Counted from the first letter of the stretch, positions 8,726 to 18,643 are shown. The stretch: 64,000 nt of DNA from G963676095 sp963676095 (GCA_963676095.1 OY781040.1:1674001-1738000); one strand, 5' to 3'. Notes: generated from the letters alone by a model not told the origin. Numbers and translations are program-made.

Positions 8726-11137
8726 TTATTCTGAAACAATCGTTAAAACGGCAGGCTCCAGTCCGTCCGATCCGGCTTTAAGCACAATATTCCCGGGTTG
8801 TCGCTGTGACCGGACAATAGCCAGGCACATTCCTTGAAACGCTTTTCGTTCGGAAGCCTTAAATGGTTCCAGGCTTGCCTGATAGCCATTGTCTACTCCT
8901 GCAATAACACCAGGGCCGGAAAGATCAAAGCGTACCTGGTTATCTGCATCAGGGACCAAATTCCCGTCTTTATCTAAAATCTTAACGGTTATGAAAGATA
9001 AATCAAGGGCATCGTTCCGGATCGTGTCCCGATCTGCGACCAGTTCAATTTTTACAGGAGCCCCGGCAGTGCGGACAACTGAAGTCAAAACAGTGGCGCC
9101 GTCCTTTCTGGAAACAGCTTTCAACTCACCGGGTTCGAACGGGACCCTCCACATTACATGAAGCTCGTCAGATCCTTTCTTTTTTACGCCAAGAGATTTC
9201 CCGTTCAAAAAAAGCTCAACTTCATCGGCCTGGCTGTAATAAGCACAGACATCGACTATTTGACCGGACTGCCAGTTCCAGTGCGGGAAGAGGTGCAGTA
9301 CCGGCTTATCCGTCCATTCCGACTGGTACATGTAATAAATATCTTTCGGAAATCCCGCCAGATCGATGATCCCGAAGTAAGAACTACGGGCAGGCCAATC
9401 ATAGGGATCTGGCTCTCCCAGGTAGTCGAAACCGCTCCAGACAAACAGGCCGGCCATGAAATCATACTTTTTCACGGCCTGCCAGCTGGCTTCATGAGTA
9501 GCCCCCCAGTATGCAACCGTGTTATCATATGACGATGCCGTAAAATCGGGGTTTGCACCGGTCAGAGGCGCTTTATAGGCAGTTGGCCAGTACCTCACAC
9601 TATCGGAAGGCATCACATAAACGCCCCTTGTTTCCAGAGCCGACGCCGTTTCTGTGGCAATAAACTTTCCCCGGGGAAATCTACCCGGCAATTCAGGATA
9701 CGCAGCATGTTTATAATTGAAACCCAAAACATCCAGGGCTCCTGACTGGTAAATAAAATTCTTGTCCGGCTCGTTCTCTGTCAGGGCCGAAGTTACCGGA
9801 CGTGTCGGATCAATCTTTTTTACGATGGAAGCCAGTTCTCTGGCTATACTGATCCCTCTCGGGTCGAACTGTTCCCGGATCTCGTTCCCGATGCTCCAGA
9901 CAAATACAGAAGGATGGTTTCTGTCGCGAAGGATTTGATCGGCCAGATCTTTTTTATGCCATTCATCCCAATCAATATGATAATCCTGGTCCTTTTTCTT
10001 CTTTTTCCACATATCAAAAGCCTCATCCATGACAAAGAATCCCATACTGTCGCACAAATCGAGCAATTCCGGAGCAGGAGGATTATGCGATGTGCGGATG
10101 GCATTACACCCCATTTCCTTCAGCATTTTCAGTTGCCGCTCAATAGCCCGTGTATTAACAGCGGCCCCCAGGGCTCCCAAATCGTGGTGCAGGCAGACTC
10201 CTTTTATTTTCAATGGTTTCCCGTTCAAAAAGAAACCTTTTTGTGCATCGAAATGGAAGGTCCTTATTCCGAAAGAAGTCACATAGATATCAGTAATTTT
10301 GTTATCGGCAATTACTCTTGTTTCGGCTTTATATGTTCGGGGATTATCCACTGACCACAACACCGGATTTTTAATAGAAAACGACTGGGTTACAAGGCTA
10401 TCTCCGGTAATCCATTCCGATCGTTGTCTCCCGCAGATTTTATGGGTTAACGGATCTATGATCCTGGTTTCGACAGAAACGTTTGCTTTCTCCGGGACCT
10501 CCTGACTGACAGCCACCTGAAGTTTAACGATGGCCTCTTCATCCGAAACGTCCGGGCAGGAAACAAATGTTCCCCAGTGTGAAACATGAACATTGCCGGT
10601 AGTTACCAGCCAAACGTTCCGATAAATCCCGGAACCGGTATACCACCTGGAATTAGGTTGTTCTGAGTTATCCACCCGTACGGCAATCACATTCTTTTCC
10701 TTTCCGAATTTCAGGAAAGGAGTTAGTTCATACCGAAAGGAGATGTAGCCGTTTGGCCGTTTCCCCAGTTCGTGACCATTGATCCAAACCTGGCTGTTCC
10801 GGTAGACACCGTCGAAGTCAATAAAAACAGTTTCCCCGGTCAGCTTTTCAGGAAGGGTGAACGACTTGCGGTACCACCCAATCCCTGTCGGCAAAGCACC
10901 TCCGGCAGTGGTTGCCGGGTTATCCCGGCTAAAACGGCCTTCGATGCTCCAGTCATGAGGCAGGTCAAGCAGTCTCCACCCCGAATCATCAAAATCGGGC
11001 AAGCAGGCATCTTGTACCGTATCTCCCAGGTGAAATTTCCACGACCGGGTAAATAACTCCCTTGTCCGGGGTTTAATTTCTTCCCGGCAGCCGGTAATCA
11101 CCAGGAGGATCAGGATATAAGGCAGGTATTTTTTCAT
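8726..11137 (-). CDS. GH2 glycosidase (beta-galactosidase/glucuronidase-like), lipoprotein
   Basis: This 803-residue protein is a shorter GH2 enzyme than its neighbour. It starts with a lipoprotein signal (LILLVITGC). A sugar-binding domain (about 30-190), Ig-like domain and TIM barrel (about 300-600) follow. The acid/base glutamate is in SIGNEIREQ near residue 417 and the probable nucleophile in IATETAS near 496. The barrel motif NAIRTSHNPPAPELLDLCD is intact. After the barrel come Ig-like modules, including a DUF4982-type stretch (EVELFLNGKSLG). It lacks the LacZ small-chain domain. Spacing to the flanking genes is 90 and 30 bp in the same direction, so co-transcription is likely. It may act on beta-galactoside, beta-glucuronide or another beta-linked side-chain sugar. 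Confidence 0.88.
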   Translation of the reverse strand: MKKYLPYILILLVITGCREEIKPRTRELFTRSWKFHLGDTVQDACLPDFDDSGWRLLDLPHDWSIEGRFSRDNPATTAGGALPTGIGWYRKSFTLPEKLTGETVFIDFDGVYRNSQVWINGHELGKRPNGYISFRYELTPFLKFGKEKNVIAVRVDNSEQPNSRWYTGSGIYRNVWLVTTGNVHVSHWGTFVSCPDVSDEEAIVKLQVAVSQEVPEKANVSVETRIIDPLTHKICGRQRSEWITGDSLVTQSFSIKNPVLWSVDNPRTYKAETRVIADNKITDIYVTSFGIRTFHFDAQKGFFLNGKPLKIKGVCLHHDLGALGAAVNTRAIERQLKMLKEMGCNAIRTSHNPPAPELLDLCDSMGFFVMDEAFDMWKKKKKDQDYHIDWDEWHKKDLADQILRDRNHPSVFVWSIGNEIREQFDPRGISIARELASIVKKIDPTRPVTSALTENEPDKNFIYQSGALDVLGFNYKHAAYPELPGRFPRGKFIATETASALETRGVYVMPSDSVRYWPTAYKAPLTGANPDFTASSYDNTVAYWGATHEASWQAVKKYDFMAGLFVWSGFDYLGEPDPYDWPARSSYFGIIDLAGFPKDIYYMYQSEWTDKPVLHLFPHWNWQSGQIVDVCAYYSQADEVELFLNGKSLGVKKKGSDELHVMWRVPFEPGELKAVSRKDGATVLTSVVRTAGAPVKIELVADRDTIRNDALDLSFITVKILDKDGNLVPDADNQVRFDLSGPGVIAGVDNGYQASLEPFKASERKAFQGMCLAIVRSQRQPGNIVLKAGSDGLEPAVLTIVSE

Positions 11138-11227
11138 ATCGTTCAGGCTTTTTCAAAAAGGTTTTTCTCCAAAAGAGAGATGTTGACAGATCCGGTTCCC
11201 GGACGCTGTCAAATCTCTCATGCAATC

Positions 11228-12358
11228 CTATTTTGGGTTGGTAAACTTCAACTGGCTCTTTTTTCCCAGATCGACGGAAGTAGCTACTGCTATTCCCCGG
11301 TTGAATTTTTTATCGACCGCGCAGTAATAATGATAAACGATACCTTTATACTTCACCACAAACGACTTATGGGCAAATACCTCATCATAGTCTTCGCTGG
11401 AAGAAATAAGGTCCTTCCCGTCCCAGTCGGTCCAGTGAACCAGGTCGTATGAACAGGCAAACCGGTTGAAAGCCTTTGATTCACGGCCTTTCCAGAAGGC
11501 GCCGAAGTAAAACATAACGTAAACATCGCCTATCTTCTGGATATACGGGTCGCCGGAAATTCCCCGGTGATGATCGATCACCGGATTCTGCAGGAACCGT
11601 TTCCAGTGGACCATATCGTCCGATACTGACATCCCGATCCTTTCGGCTCCCTTCTTCAATCCAAGACTGTCGCCGTTGGCATTGTAATACATGACAAAAG
11701 GATGACCGGTAAGCTTTCTCTTATCCCGGATCACCAGGTTTTTATACATGGTCTTATTTTCCCACCAGCGAACATCCTTATCGGAACCCGACAATACAGG
11801 CTTATCCAGCCGCTGCCATTCACGGGCAACAGAAGGGGCCTGACCGGTATAAGCCATTCCTATGGACAGCTGTCCTGCTTCATACCCTTTTGTATTCCCT
11901 CCAAAATAGGACATCCAGTATTTTCCGTCGTATTTCTGAAGTTCATAGGATCCCCCCCATTTGTAATCCTGAAGGGCAATATACCCGGCCTTCTGGTCCT
12001 TGTCCCACAAGGTAGAATCTCCCGAGAAAGACATAATTTTCCCAAGGGTATCCCAGTTCAGGAGGTCGTCGCTCTTGGCCAGCCAGGTTTGGTAGCCCCG
12101 TCCGTCAAAAATAATATAGGTCATGTACCAATGGCCCTTATACCTGAAAACACTGGGGCAGTCCATCTTCTCATGGGGCTCCTGAGGAACCATAATCAAT
12201 CCATACTTATAAGGTGTTTTTATCTCATTATAAATTTCTTCCATTTTCCCGTGCGAAACGGTTTTGGGCAGTGGCTGTTTTTTCCCCGCCATCCCATAGC
12301 CTCCAAGCACAACCGCAAGGACAATCAGTACAAAAGGTATCTTTTTCATCAGTTTCAT
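11228..12358 (-). CDS. GH43/GH117-like five-bladed propeller glycosidase
   Basis: The 376-residue protein has an N-terminal signal segment (KIPFVLIVLAVVLGGYG) and blades typical of the five-bladed beta-propeller hydrolases. Visible repeats include CPSVFRYKGHWYMTYIIF, LAKSDDLLNWDTLG, MSVSDDMVHWKRF and CSYDLVHWTDWDG, the last three being the SxDLxxW blade motif. The Asp in KMDCPSVF is at the position usual for a catalytic base in this fold. No carbohydrate-binding domain is attached. It lies second in the operon, between the GH78 rhamnosidase and the GH2 pair, which suggests removal of an arabinose, galactose or similar side-chain sugar. The fold is clear. Assignment to GH43, GH117 or a related family would need a profile search. 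Confidence 0.72.
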   Translation of the reverse strand: MKLMKKIPFVLIVLAVVLGGYGMAGKKQPLPKTVSHGKMEEIYNEIKTPYKYGLIMVPQEPHEKMDCPSVFRYKGHWYMTYIIFDGRGYQTWLAKSDDLLNWDTLGKIMSFSGDSTLWDKDQKAGYIALQDYKWGGSYELQKYDGKYWMSYFGGNTKGYEAGQLSIGMAYTGQAPSVAREWQRLDKPVLSGSDKDVRWWENKTMYKNLVIRDKRKLTGHPFVMYYNANGDSLGLKKGAERIGMSVSDDMVHWKRFLQNPVIDHHRGISGDPYIQKIGDVYVMFYFGAFWKGRESKAFNRFACSYDLVHWTDWDGKDLISSSEDYDEVFAHKSFVVKYKGIVYHYYCAVDKKFNRGIAVATSVDLGKKSQLKFTNPK

Positions 12359-12451
12359 ATTTATAAATTTACCTGGTCTGTCTTTTATGCGAAAATAGGG
12401 GCGACAGTCTCCTGTATTTCATAATCAATAGTTCAATAGCAATGACTTTAC

Positions 12452-12495
12452 CTATACTCCAGCTATACTCTGGCTTTACTCTGGCTTTACTTCAG
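12452..12495. repeat. 11-bp tandem repeat, four units
   Basis: Four consecutive 11-mers are visible: ctatactccag, ctatactctgg, ctttactctgg and ctttacttcag. The last unit overlaps the stop codon of the minus-strand GH78 gene (12487-12489). A related 11-bp array occurs at 59332-59386. The two arrays share the core ctatact in complementary orientation. Confidence 0.75.
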
Positions 12496-15252
12496 TCTTA
12501 CTTTAAAAAGACAGGTTCCCGATCCGGTTTGCCAAACCCTACGTCCTTCGTGAACGCCGTCATCTTTCAACCCGGGGATCTTTTTCCCGTTATTCACAGA
12601 AATTTCTCCTTCGAAGGGCAGATATACCTCAGCCTGCGTATTGGCAGGGACTTCAACCAGAAGCGTATACGACTGATCTGTTTTCTTCCATTCCGTTTTT
12701 ATATCGCCGTAAGGAGAATGGAACGTTGTTTTCGCGGCAGTCAAGTTTCCGACAACTTCAGGCCTGATTACAATCTGTTTGTACCCGAAGGAATTTTCTT
12801 TCTGCCTGATCCCGCCGACGCCCTGGTAAAACCATTCCATCAGGTGACCAAGCATCAGGTGGTTATTCGAAACCCCACGAAGTGCCTGCCAGGATTCAGT
12901 CAGCGTTGTAGCCCCCTTCTTCAGCTGATAGCCATAACCTGGCACATCATCCCTGTTATTCATCTCGAACAGCAACTGAGAGGCTCCGCCATCGGTCAGG
13001 GCTTCCACCAGGTAATGGAACCCGATATCTCCGGCAGTCAGGGCATTTCCATTGGCACGGATAGAATCTTCCAGGTTTTTCAGGACTTCATGCCTGTACA
13101 GGTCCGGGACCAGACCTACGCACAAAGGCATGGCCATCGATGTTTGGCTGCCGGTAGCATATATTTTTTTCTGCGGATCGAAAAAAGCTTTGTTAAAAGC
13201 ATCTTTAATCTCGCCTCCCCATAGCTCGAAATGCTTTCGGTCCTGATCTTTTCCCAGTACCTCAGCGACCCGGGCAAGGAGTGTCACATCATAATAATAA
13301 ATAGCAGTAGCGGTCACTCCCCGGGGAGTGAGTTGCGCATACCCGGGATGTTTCGGGCCCAGATCATACCAATCGCCCAGACCATGCGAAAGTATCCGGT
13401 GATCAGCCTTTGTTTCGAGATACGAAACGTATTTGTTCATCATCGGCCAGGCCGTCGTCAGAATTTCCTTATCGCCATACCAACGGTAGAGGAGCCAGGG
13501 AAGAATTACCCCGGCGCTGCCCCATTCGGGGGAATCGCGAAAATCACCTCCAAAATTAACATATTCCGGAGCAATTGCAGGAATCAGGCCGTCAGAGGTC
13601 TGGGCATCGATCATGTCGTAAACCAGTTTCCGGTATAAATGGTAAACATCATAGTTAAAGTTGATCCCGTTACCCATTAAAAAAGTCTGTTCAAGCCATC
13701 CCAGCTTTTCTCGGTGAGGGCAATCGGTAGCAACACTCTGCAGGTTACTCCTTATCGCCCAGTCGATTAACCGGAAAATACGATTGAACAACTTGTTCGA
13801 GCAGGTGAAAGTTCCGTTTTGAGGCTCCGAATTCCGGGTATGCAACATCGTCATCCCTTCAACTACAGGCAGGCTCTTTTTCACATCCCATCCCCTGGGT
13901 TTTGCCCCTTCAACCTGGAGATATCTGAAGCCATAGTAGGTAAACCGGGGCCGCCAGACTTCCGTACCTTCACCCTTTAACGTGTACGTCCAGTAATAAG
14001 GAGAACCTGTTGCCTTTTGGTTCGCGGTACCGTCATCATTAATTAGCTCGGCAGGAATCAGACGTACTTGCTGTCCTTTCGTTCCCTTTATCCTTAGCTC
14101 CACAATACCGGAGGCATTTTGTCCAAAATCGTACAGGTAACAGGTATCGGAAAGCTGATTGACTTTTTGTGGAACAAAATAATCGCAAACCTTTACCGGA
14201 TAATCCCGATCAGCTACAAGTTTACCGGTAGGGGCCTTGACGTTTATTGCATTCTTCCAGGTTTTATCTTTAAAACCAGGTTTGTCCCATCCCGGCTTCT
14301 CAAGCCTGGCATCGTAATCCTCTCCGCCGTAAATCCCGGAGTAGGTAACGGGGGATGGGGCCGTTTTCCAATTGTTACCGGAAACAATATTTTCAGAGGA
14401 ACCATCAGCATATTTGATTGCAAGGTTACAGATCACCCTGGGCATACCGTAGGCAATAACAAGTTTCCGGTAGCGTTCCCTGTTTACATTATAAAATCCG
14501 TTCCCGACAATAACCCCAATCACATTCTCTTCCTTTTTCAGGCTGGCGGTCACATCGTATGTATTGTAAAAAACAGTACGGTCATATTGCGTCCAGCCCG
14601 GGGAAAGAAAGCTGTCTCCAGCCTTTTTGCCGTTAATATAGGATTCATACTGGCCAACCCCACTTATATAAAGAGTTGCAGAAGCAACCTTTTTACTGAT
14701 GTCAAAATGTTTTCTGAACAGGGGGATTACCGGCCTTCGTAGTCCTTTCTCACCCAGTTTGTCCCCGTTACCGTGCACTCCGGGAACAATCCTCATCGAG
14801 TCAGGCATATCCTCGTACCCGATCCAGGCGGCACCATTCCAGTCATCCGCGGTAAGCAATCCCATCTGCCAGGATGAAACACGGCTCCACGGAGATTCAT
14901 CGCCTGACTGGTCCCAGATTTTTACTTTCCAGAAATATTTTTTGCCTGCTTTTAGCGGAGAACCGGCATAAGGAACCTGCACTGAATTCCCGGAACTGAC
15001 CCTTCCCGAATCCCAGATGTTCCCCTTGTCTTTTTCCAAAAGCAGGATATCGTCTGATACCAGCAACCGGAAAGCAGATTGGACCACATTATTCTGATCT
15101 GAATGAATTTGCCAGGCAAGCATCGGCGAAGACTGATCGATACCCAATGGCTGAGAAAAACAGTCACAAGTCAGGTTTACCGGATTAATAGCGCAAATAG
15201 CTGATTCAATTCCATAAATCAAAAATAGCAGGACTGCAAAAACACGTTTCAT
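12487..15252 (-). CDS. Secreted GH78 alpha-L-rhamnosidase (first copy)
   Basis: This 921-residue protein has the standard GH78 order. A signal peptide (ending SAICA) is followed by an N-terminal beta-sandwich region (NPVNLTCDCFSQPLGID, about 22-130), a rhamnosidase N domain (about 150-330), an (alpha/alpha)6 catalytic barrel (about 440-800) and a C-terminal beta-sandwich. The catalytic motif DCPHREKLGW is near residue 512, where the Asp and Glu act with a later Glu in this family. It is the first gene of the six-gene operon running down to 454. The upstream region contains TGRWAACGTTWWCA-like sites at 15288 and 15357. It hydrolyses alpha-L-rhamnosides by inversion; the aglycone is unknown. 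It is a clear paralogue of the GH78 at 34859-37678, but with a different catalytic-loop sequence. Confidence 0.93.
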   Translation of the reverse strand: MKRVFAVLLFLIYGIESAICAINPVNLTCDCFSQPLGIDQSSPMLAWQIHSDQNNVVQSAFRLLVSDDILLLEKDKGNIWDSGRVSSGNSVQVPYAGSPLKAGKKYFWKVKIWDQSGDESPWSRVSSWQMGLLTADDWNGAAWIGYEDMPDSMRIVPGVHGNGDKLGEKGLRRPVIPLFRKHFDISKKVASATLYISGVGQYESYINGKKAGDSFLSPGWTQYDRTVFYNTYDVTASLKKEENVIGVIVGNGFYNVNRERYRKLVIAYGMPRVICNLAIKYADGSSENIVSGNNWKTAPSPVTYSGIYGGEDYDARLEKPGWDKPGFKDKTWKNAINVKAPTGKLVADRDYPVKVCDYFVPQKVNQLSDTCYLYDFGQNASGIVELRIKGTKGQQVRLIPAELINDDGTANQKATGSPYYWTYTLKGEGTEVWRPRFTYYGFRYLQVEGAKPRGWDVKKSLPVVEGMTMLHTRNSEPQNGTFTCSNKLFNRIFRLIDWAIRSNLQSVATDCPHREKLGWLEQTFLMGNGINFNYDVYHLYRKLVYDMIDAQTSDGLIPAIAPEYVNFGGDFRDSPEWGSAGVILPWLLYRWYGDKEILTTAWPMMNKYVSYLETKADHRILSHGLGDWYDLGPKHPGYAQLTPRGVTATAIYYYDVTLLARVAEVLGKDQDRKHFELWGGEIKDAFNKAFFDPQKKIYATGSQTSMAMPLCVGLVPDLYRHEVLKNLEDSIRANGNALTAGDIGFHYLVEALTDGGASQLLFEMNNRDDVPGYGYQLKKGATTLTESWQALRGVSNNHLMLGHLMEWFYQGVGGIRQKENSFGYKQIVIRPEVVGNLTAAKTTFHSPYGDIKTEWKKTDQSYTLLVEVPANTQAEVYLPFEGEISVNNGKKIPGLKDDGVHEGRRVWQTGSGTCLFKVRLK

Positions 15253-15663
15253 CCTTCAATAGTTTAGTAACGATCTTTATCTTTTATTGGTAACGTTTAC
15301 AAATAAAAAAATCATGTTATTTAGGGAGGTTAATAATAGTAAATAAAATGAAATTTTGAAAACGTTATATGAAATAAATTGCTTCTGATATCCGAAAGGC
15401 TTATCCCTGTTTCATAGCCTGAATAAAAATACTCTTCTGACAGGCTACAGAAAAATCTTTTCTACTTCATTTTCTTTACTCCTTCCGGCATCTGAGAAAT
15501 TAAAATTATCAAAAAATAAAGGTCATAAACAATATTTGGATTAACTTTATCTGTCTATGATTTAACCAGTAAATAAAATAGCCATGCTTCAGGGAACCGG
15601 ACCAGACAGGAACATCTGATATTTACCGACTTAATAACACTCAGAAAATGAATTTATAAACAC
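15253..15663. promoter_or_regulatory. Divergent promoter region between GH78 operon and sulfatase
   Basis: No gene is seen in these 411 bp. The region separates two divergent transcripts. It contains two copies of the AACGTT-centred palindrome: tggtaacgtttaca at 15288-15301 and the weaker tgaaaacgttatat at 15357-15370. The first lies 36 bp upstream of the GH78 start codon, a position suited to repression. I could not place a full Bacteroidetes TTTG/TAnnTTTG promoter with confidence. Confidence 0.55.
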
Positions 15664-17280
15664 ATGAAGAACACCTTAACCAACGCTCTTACTTTCCTGT
15701 CAGCAGGACTGACAGCAGTGTCATGTACCCATCAGATTCCCCAACAGGAAGCCAAACGACCGAATATCATCTTCATCATGAGTGATGATCACGGATACCA
15801 GGCGATAAGTGCTTACGGATACGGACTGAACAAAACTCCCAATATAGACAGAATTGCCAAAGGGGGAGCTATTTTTACCCGGGCATGCGTAACAAATTCG
15901 CTATGTGCTCCCAGCCGGGCAGTAATGCTTACCGGGAAACACAGCTTTATAAACGGAAAAGTTGACAACGTTCAACATTTCAACTGGGATCAGGAGAATT
16001 TTCCAAAACTTTTACAGAAATCAGGATACCAGACAGCTCTTGTTGGAAAAATACATCTGGACGGTCAGCCACAAGGCTTTGATTACGCGGCAGTCCTTCC
16101 CGGACAAGGTCATTATTACAATCCCGATTTTATCATTAACGGCAAAAAAGAGCAATTGCATGGCTATGTTACAGAAATTACGACAAAACTGGCACTGGAC
16201 TGGCTGAAGCAAAGGGATCCGGACAAACCATTCTGCCTGCTCTATCATCAAAAAGCACCACACCGGGAATGGCTCCCTGCTAAAAAATATTACAAGAAAT
16301 ACACAAGATTGCATTTTAAGGAACCGGAAAGCCTTTTCGACGATTACCAGGACCGGGGCACAGCTGCCAAGTCGGCCGAGATGAACATCCTGAAAAACAT
16401 GAATTGGTCGGGCGATGATAAAATTTATCCGGCAGTCCTGACGAAACTGGGTATCAACGAGGGAACAGACTGGGGAATTAATGCTTTTAGGGGCAACCTG
16501 GGCAGAATGGATTCTGTCCAAAGAGCAGCATGGGATTCTGTATATCTTCCAATAAGCGAAGAGTTTGAAAAAGAATACGCTCAAATGACCGAAAAAGAAA
16601 AAATGGAGTGGCGTTACCAGCGCTTTATGCAGGACTACCTTGGATGTATCGCTTCTGTTGACGACGGTGTGGGTGAGCTACTCGATTACCTCGACAAAAA
16701 CGGGTTAACCAATAATACAATAGTTGTGTACACTTCCGACCAGGGTTTTTACCTGGGCGAACACGGCTGGTTCGACAAACGGTTCATGTACGAAGAATCA
16801 CTCCGGACTCCTTTATTGATCAGATACCCAAAGGAGATTAAAGCCGGAACGGAAATCGATAAGCTGGTCCAGAATATAGATTTTGCACCTACTTTCCTTG
16901 ACTATGCGGGTACGAAAATCCCAGATGAGATGCAGGGAAAATCATTCAGGAAACTGGTAAGCGGCGAAGATCCCGCATGGAGAGATGCCATTTATTACAC
17001 TTACTATGAATACCCTTCGATCCATATGGTAAAACGGCATTACGGAATCCGGACCAACCGGTACAAACTGATTCACTTCTACTACGACATAGACGAGTGG
17101 GAACTTTATGACCTTCAAAAAGACCCACATGAGATGCACGATGTATACAATGATCCGGCTTATGTTAATATCCGGAAAAACCTGCATGAAGAGCTTTCTG
17201 AAATGCGTAAGAAATACGGCGATTCGGATGAACTTGACCAGAAATACCTGAAAGATTACCTGGAAGCAATAAAAGAATAA
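15664..17280 (+). CDS. Sulfatase (type I, formylglycine-dependent), lipoprotein
   Basis: This 538-residue protein removes sulfate esters from a glycan. The lipoprotein signal ends at Cys21 (LTAVSC). The metal-binding start NIIFIMSDDHG (Asp41, Asp42) and the formylglycine motif CAPSR with Cys81 are intact, followed by MLTGKHS. A second metal site is visible in VYTSDQGFYLGEHGW. It therefore needs an anaerobic sulfatase-maturating enzyme, which is not in the window. It is the only plus-strand carbohydrate gene, divergent from the GH78 operon. Its last roughly 110 bp are duplicated at 20498-20606 together with the downstream IS remnant. Plant pectins are not normally sulfated, so this gene hints at a sulfated rhamnose-containing substrate or a broader role. 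Confidence 0.92.
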   Translation: MKNTLTNALTFLSAGLTAVSCTHQIPQQEAKRPNIIFIMSDDHGYQAISAYGYGLNKTPNIDRIAKGGAIFTRACVTNSLCAPSRAVMLTGKHSFINGKVDNVQHFNWDQENFPKLLQKSGYQTALVGKIHLDGQPQGFDYAAVLPGQGHYYNPDFIINGKKEQLHGYVTEITTKLALDWLKQRDPDKPFCLLYHQKAPHREWLPAKKYYKKYTRLHFKEPESLFDDYQDRGTAAKSAEMNILKNMNWSGDDKIYPAVLTKLGINEGTDWGINAFRGNLGRMDSVQRAAWDSVYLPISEEFEKEYAQMTEKEKMEWRYQRFMQDYLGCIASVDDGVGELLDYLDKNGLTNNTIVVYTSDQGFYLGEHGWFDKRFMYEESLRTPLLIRYPKEIKAGTEIDKLVQNIDFAPTFLDYAGTKIPDEMQGKSFRKLVSGEDPAWRDAIYYTYYEYPSIHMVKRHYGIRTNRYKLIHFYYDIDEWELYDLQKDPHEMHDVYNDPAYVNIRKNLHEELSEMRKKYGDSDELDQKYLKDYLEAIKE

Positions 17281-17792
17281 AATGACTATCCCGCTGTACC
17301 TAAACTGATTTTTATAGGAAACAGAGGCTCCCATAAGCCTGTCAGATTAATCCACACCAGAGTATCTTCTGCTAAACTTATAAATGAATTCATCGGGACA
17401 GTCCTGAAGGTATTCAGGTTCGATATCATGGAATACATCAAGGAACATACGTTTGTCATTACTAATTGCAATGTGGCCACACGGTAACATCTTCCAATTT
17501 CTTCGTGGGAGGTTACCCTCGGGAATAGTGGGGCTAAAGAAGCCCACTTACGGAACATCAGCCGGCAGTGTTCGGATTATCCTGGAGGTGGACGAACAGT
17601 CGGATAAAATTACGGGGTTAGATTTTTTACTACATGTCGCTCCCTTAATAGTCAATTTCTTCCAATTTCCAGGTAAAATTTCCTTTTATACCTAATTTTA
17701 GAAAAAGTATATCTTATATTATAACAAAAGGTTAATCCACAGTTCTTAAATTTGAAGAAACAGAATCATTCATTTTATCATTTTTGAAAAGA
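17172..17792. repeat. 621-bp direct repeat, copy A (sulfatase tail plus IS1595 remnant)
   Basis: This segment is nearly identical (estimated mid-90s percent by eye) to 20498-21114. It starts inside the sulfatase gene at ccggaaaaacc and ends at tttttgaaaaga. Copy A keeps the sulfatase reading frame and stop codon (17278-17280), so it is the ancestral context. Copy B has only the gene tail. Small indels distinguish them, for example a one-base loss near 20650. Confidence 0.9.
17285..17560 (-). pseudogene. IS1595-family (ISXO2-like) transposase C-terminal remnant, copy A
   Basis: On the minus strand the frame reads LPCGHIAISNDKRMFLDVFH, then IEPEYLQDCPDEFIYKFSRRY, then after an in-frame TAA, SDRLMGASVSYKN. 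This resembles the C-terminus of ISXO2-type transposases (a WVHIAISNAKR..., YLQ..LDEF.Y.FNRRY, DRLL pattern). The N-terminal two thirds are missing and there are stop codons, so it is dead. It is convergent with the sulfatase gene and its end nearly touches the sulfatase stop. Family assignment rests on motif memory. Confidence 0.6.
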
Positions 17793-18297
17793 CCAGTGAA
17801 TAAAACCGATGATGAACACAAAACATTCCTTGACTTTCCGGTAACATAAACTCCGGATGAAGGTGACCTGTTCTTTCAGTGTAATTCCGGAACTTCCGGA
17901 AGCTGAAATATACAATAATGACGGCAGCGTTTCTTTTTGATTCCGGCTGACTTGATAATTAATAAGAAATGGAACAATTGATAAATACAAATGCAAGCTT
18001 GCAAAACAGTAATGAACCTGAAGAAAAAGGGCAGGAAGCCTCTATCCGCGAACAAACCGCTTCCTGCCCGGCCCCTTCCTTTACAAGAAAGGAGGTGACA
18101 AAGATAATGTATTGAATTTAAGATTTCTACAATGATGTCTGATGAGAAGATAGAACCATTCAGTATACAGTACAAATAAGTTTGTGAATGAAGGCATTCT
18201 CATTGGAAAATCTTGAAAGTATCTGTCGGGTAGGGTATCACGATTTATTTCCCTATTAAGGACAAGTACTCGTGTTAAAAAATTAAAAACTATAAAA
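17793..18297. promoter_or_regulatory. Leader of the first peptide cassette
   Basis: The first part (17793-17968) has no recognisable gene. The second part carries the conserved element at 17969-18115. The last 180 bp lead to the peptide gene and hold an AT-rich run before its ATG (aaaactataaaaatg). A TAnnTTTG match, taagtttg, lies at 18177-18184, a possible -7 box, but no convincing -33 TTTG sits at the right distance. Confidence 0.4.
17969..18115 (+). repeat. Cassette leader repeat with 11-bp hairpin, copy 1
   Basis: This segment is about 85-90 percent identical by eye to 21749-21893 and precedes the peptide gene in both cassettes. It contains a perfect 11-bp inverted repeat, gggcaggaagc at 18029-18039 and gcttcctgccc at 18059-18069. 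The loops differ between copies but the stems are identical. A 48-codon open frame (MEQLINTNASLQNS... SFTRKEVTKIMY) spans it; SFTRKEVTKI resembles the start of HTH_17/excisionase-type domains, so it could be a truncated DNA-binding gene. A GGAGGT lies at 18091-18096. Whether it acts as RNA, a decayed coding piece or a recombination site is open. Confidence 0.55.
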
Positions 18298-18582
18298 ATG
18301 AAATTAATAAAAAATTTAGTATTAATGACAACATGTATTCTATTCGGATCTGTTATTTTCTTTCAAGTTGAAGACGTTTCTAAAGGGAATATTGAACTAT
18401 CTAGTTTATTGACTATTAGTAAGGCTGGTGCTGAATCTACGGGCCCAGGAGAATGTTGTCTCAATGGCTATAAAAGTTGGAAAACGACAACAAACATTCC
18501 AACACAACGAAAAGATTCCTTTAGGGATTGTTGGTGCAACCCTCATGAAGGATATGATCCACAAACATGCAACTGTAATTAG
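18298..18582 (+). CDS. NVEALA-like exported Cys-rich peptide, cassette 1
   Basis: This 94-residue protein has a short basic start and a hydrophobic export segment (NLVLMTTCILFGSVIFF), then a linker (IELSSLLTISKAGAES) resembling the NVEALA leader of small Bacteroidales proteins, though the literal NVEALA word is absent. The mature part is rich in Cys, Gly and Trp, with six cysteines at 53, 54, 78, 80, 91 and 93. The start follows an A-rich ribosome-binding region. A strong stem-loop follows at 18644-18703, so the peptide may be made in excess of downstream genes. The function of NVEALA proteins is not established to my knowledge. The neighbours, a propeller lipoprotein and a CxxC protein, are typical of these clusters. 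Confidence 0.7.
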   Translation: MKLIKNLVLMTTCILFGSVIFFQVEDVSKGNIELSSLLTISKAGAESTGPGECCLNGYKSWKTTTNIPTQRKDSFRDCWCNPHEGYDPQTCNCN

Positions 18583-18643
18583 TTTATTTTTAGCTCTTAT
18601 GAACTGTGTAGAAAGTTTGATACAAAGAATCAAATAAACGAGA

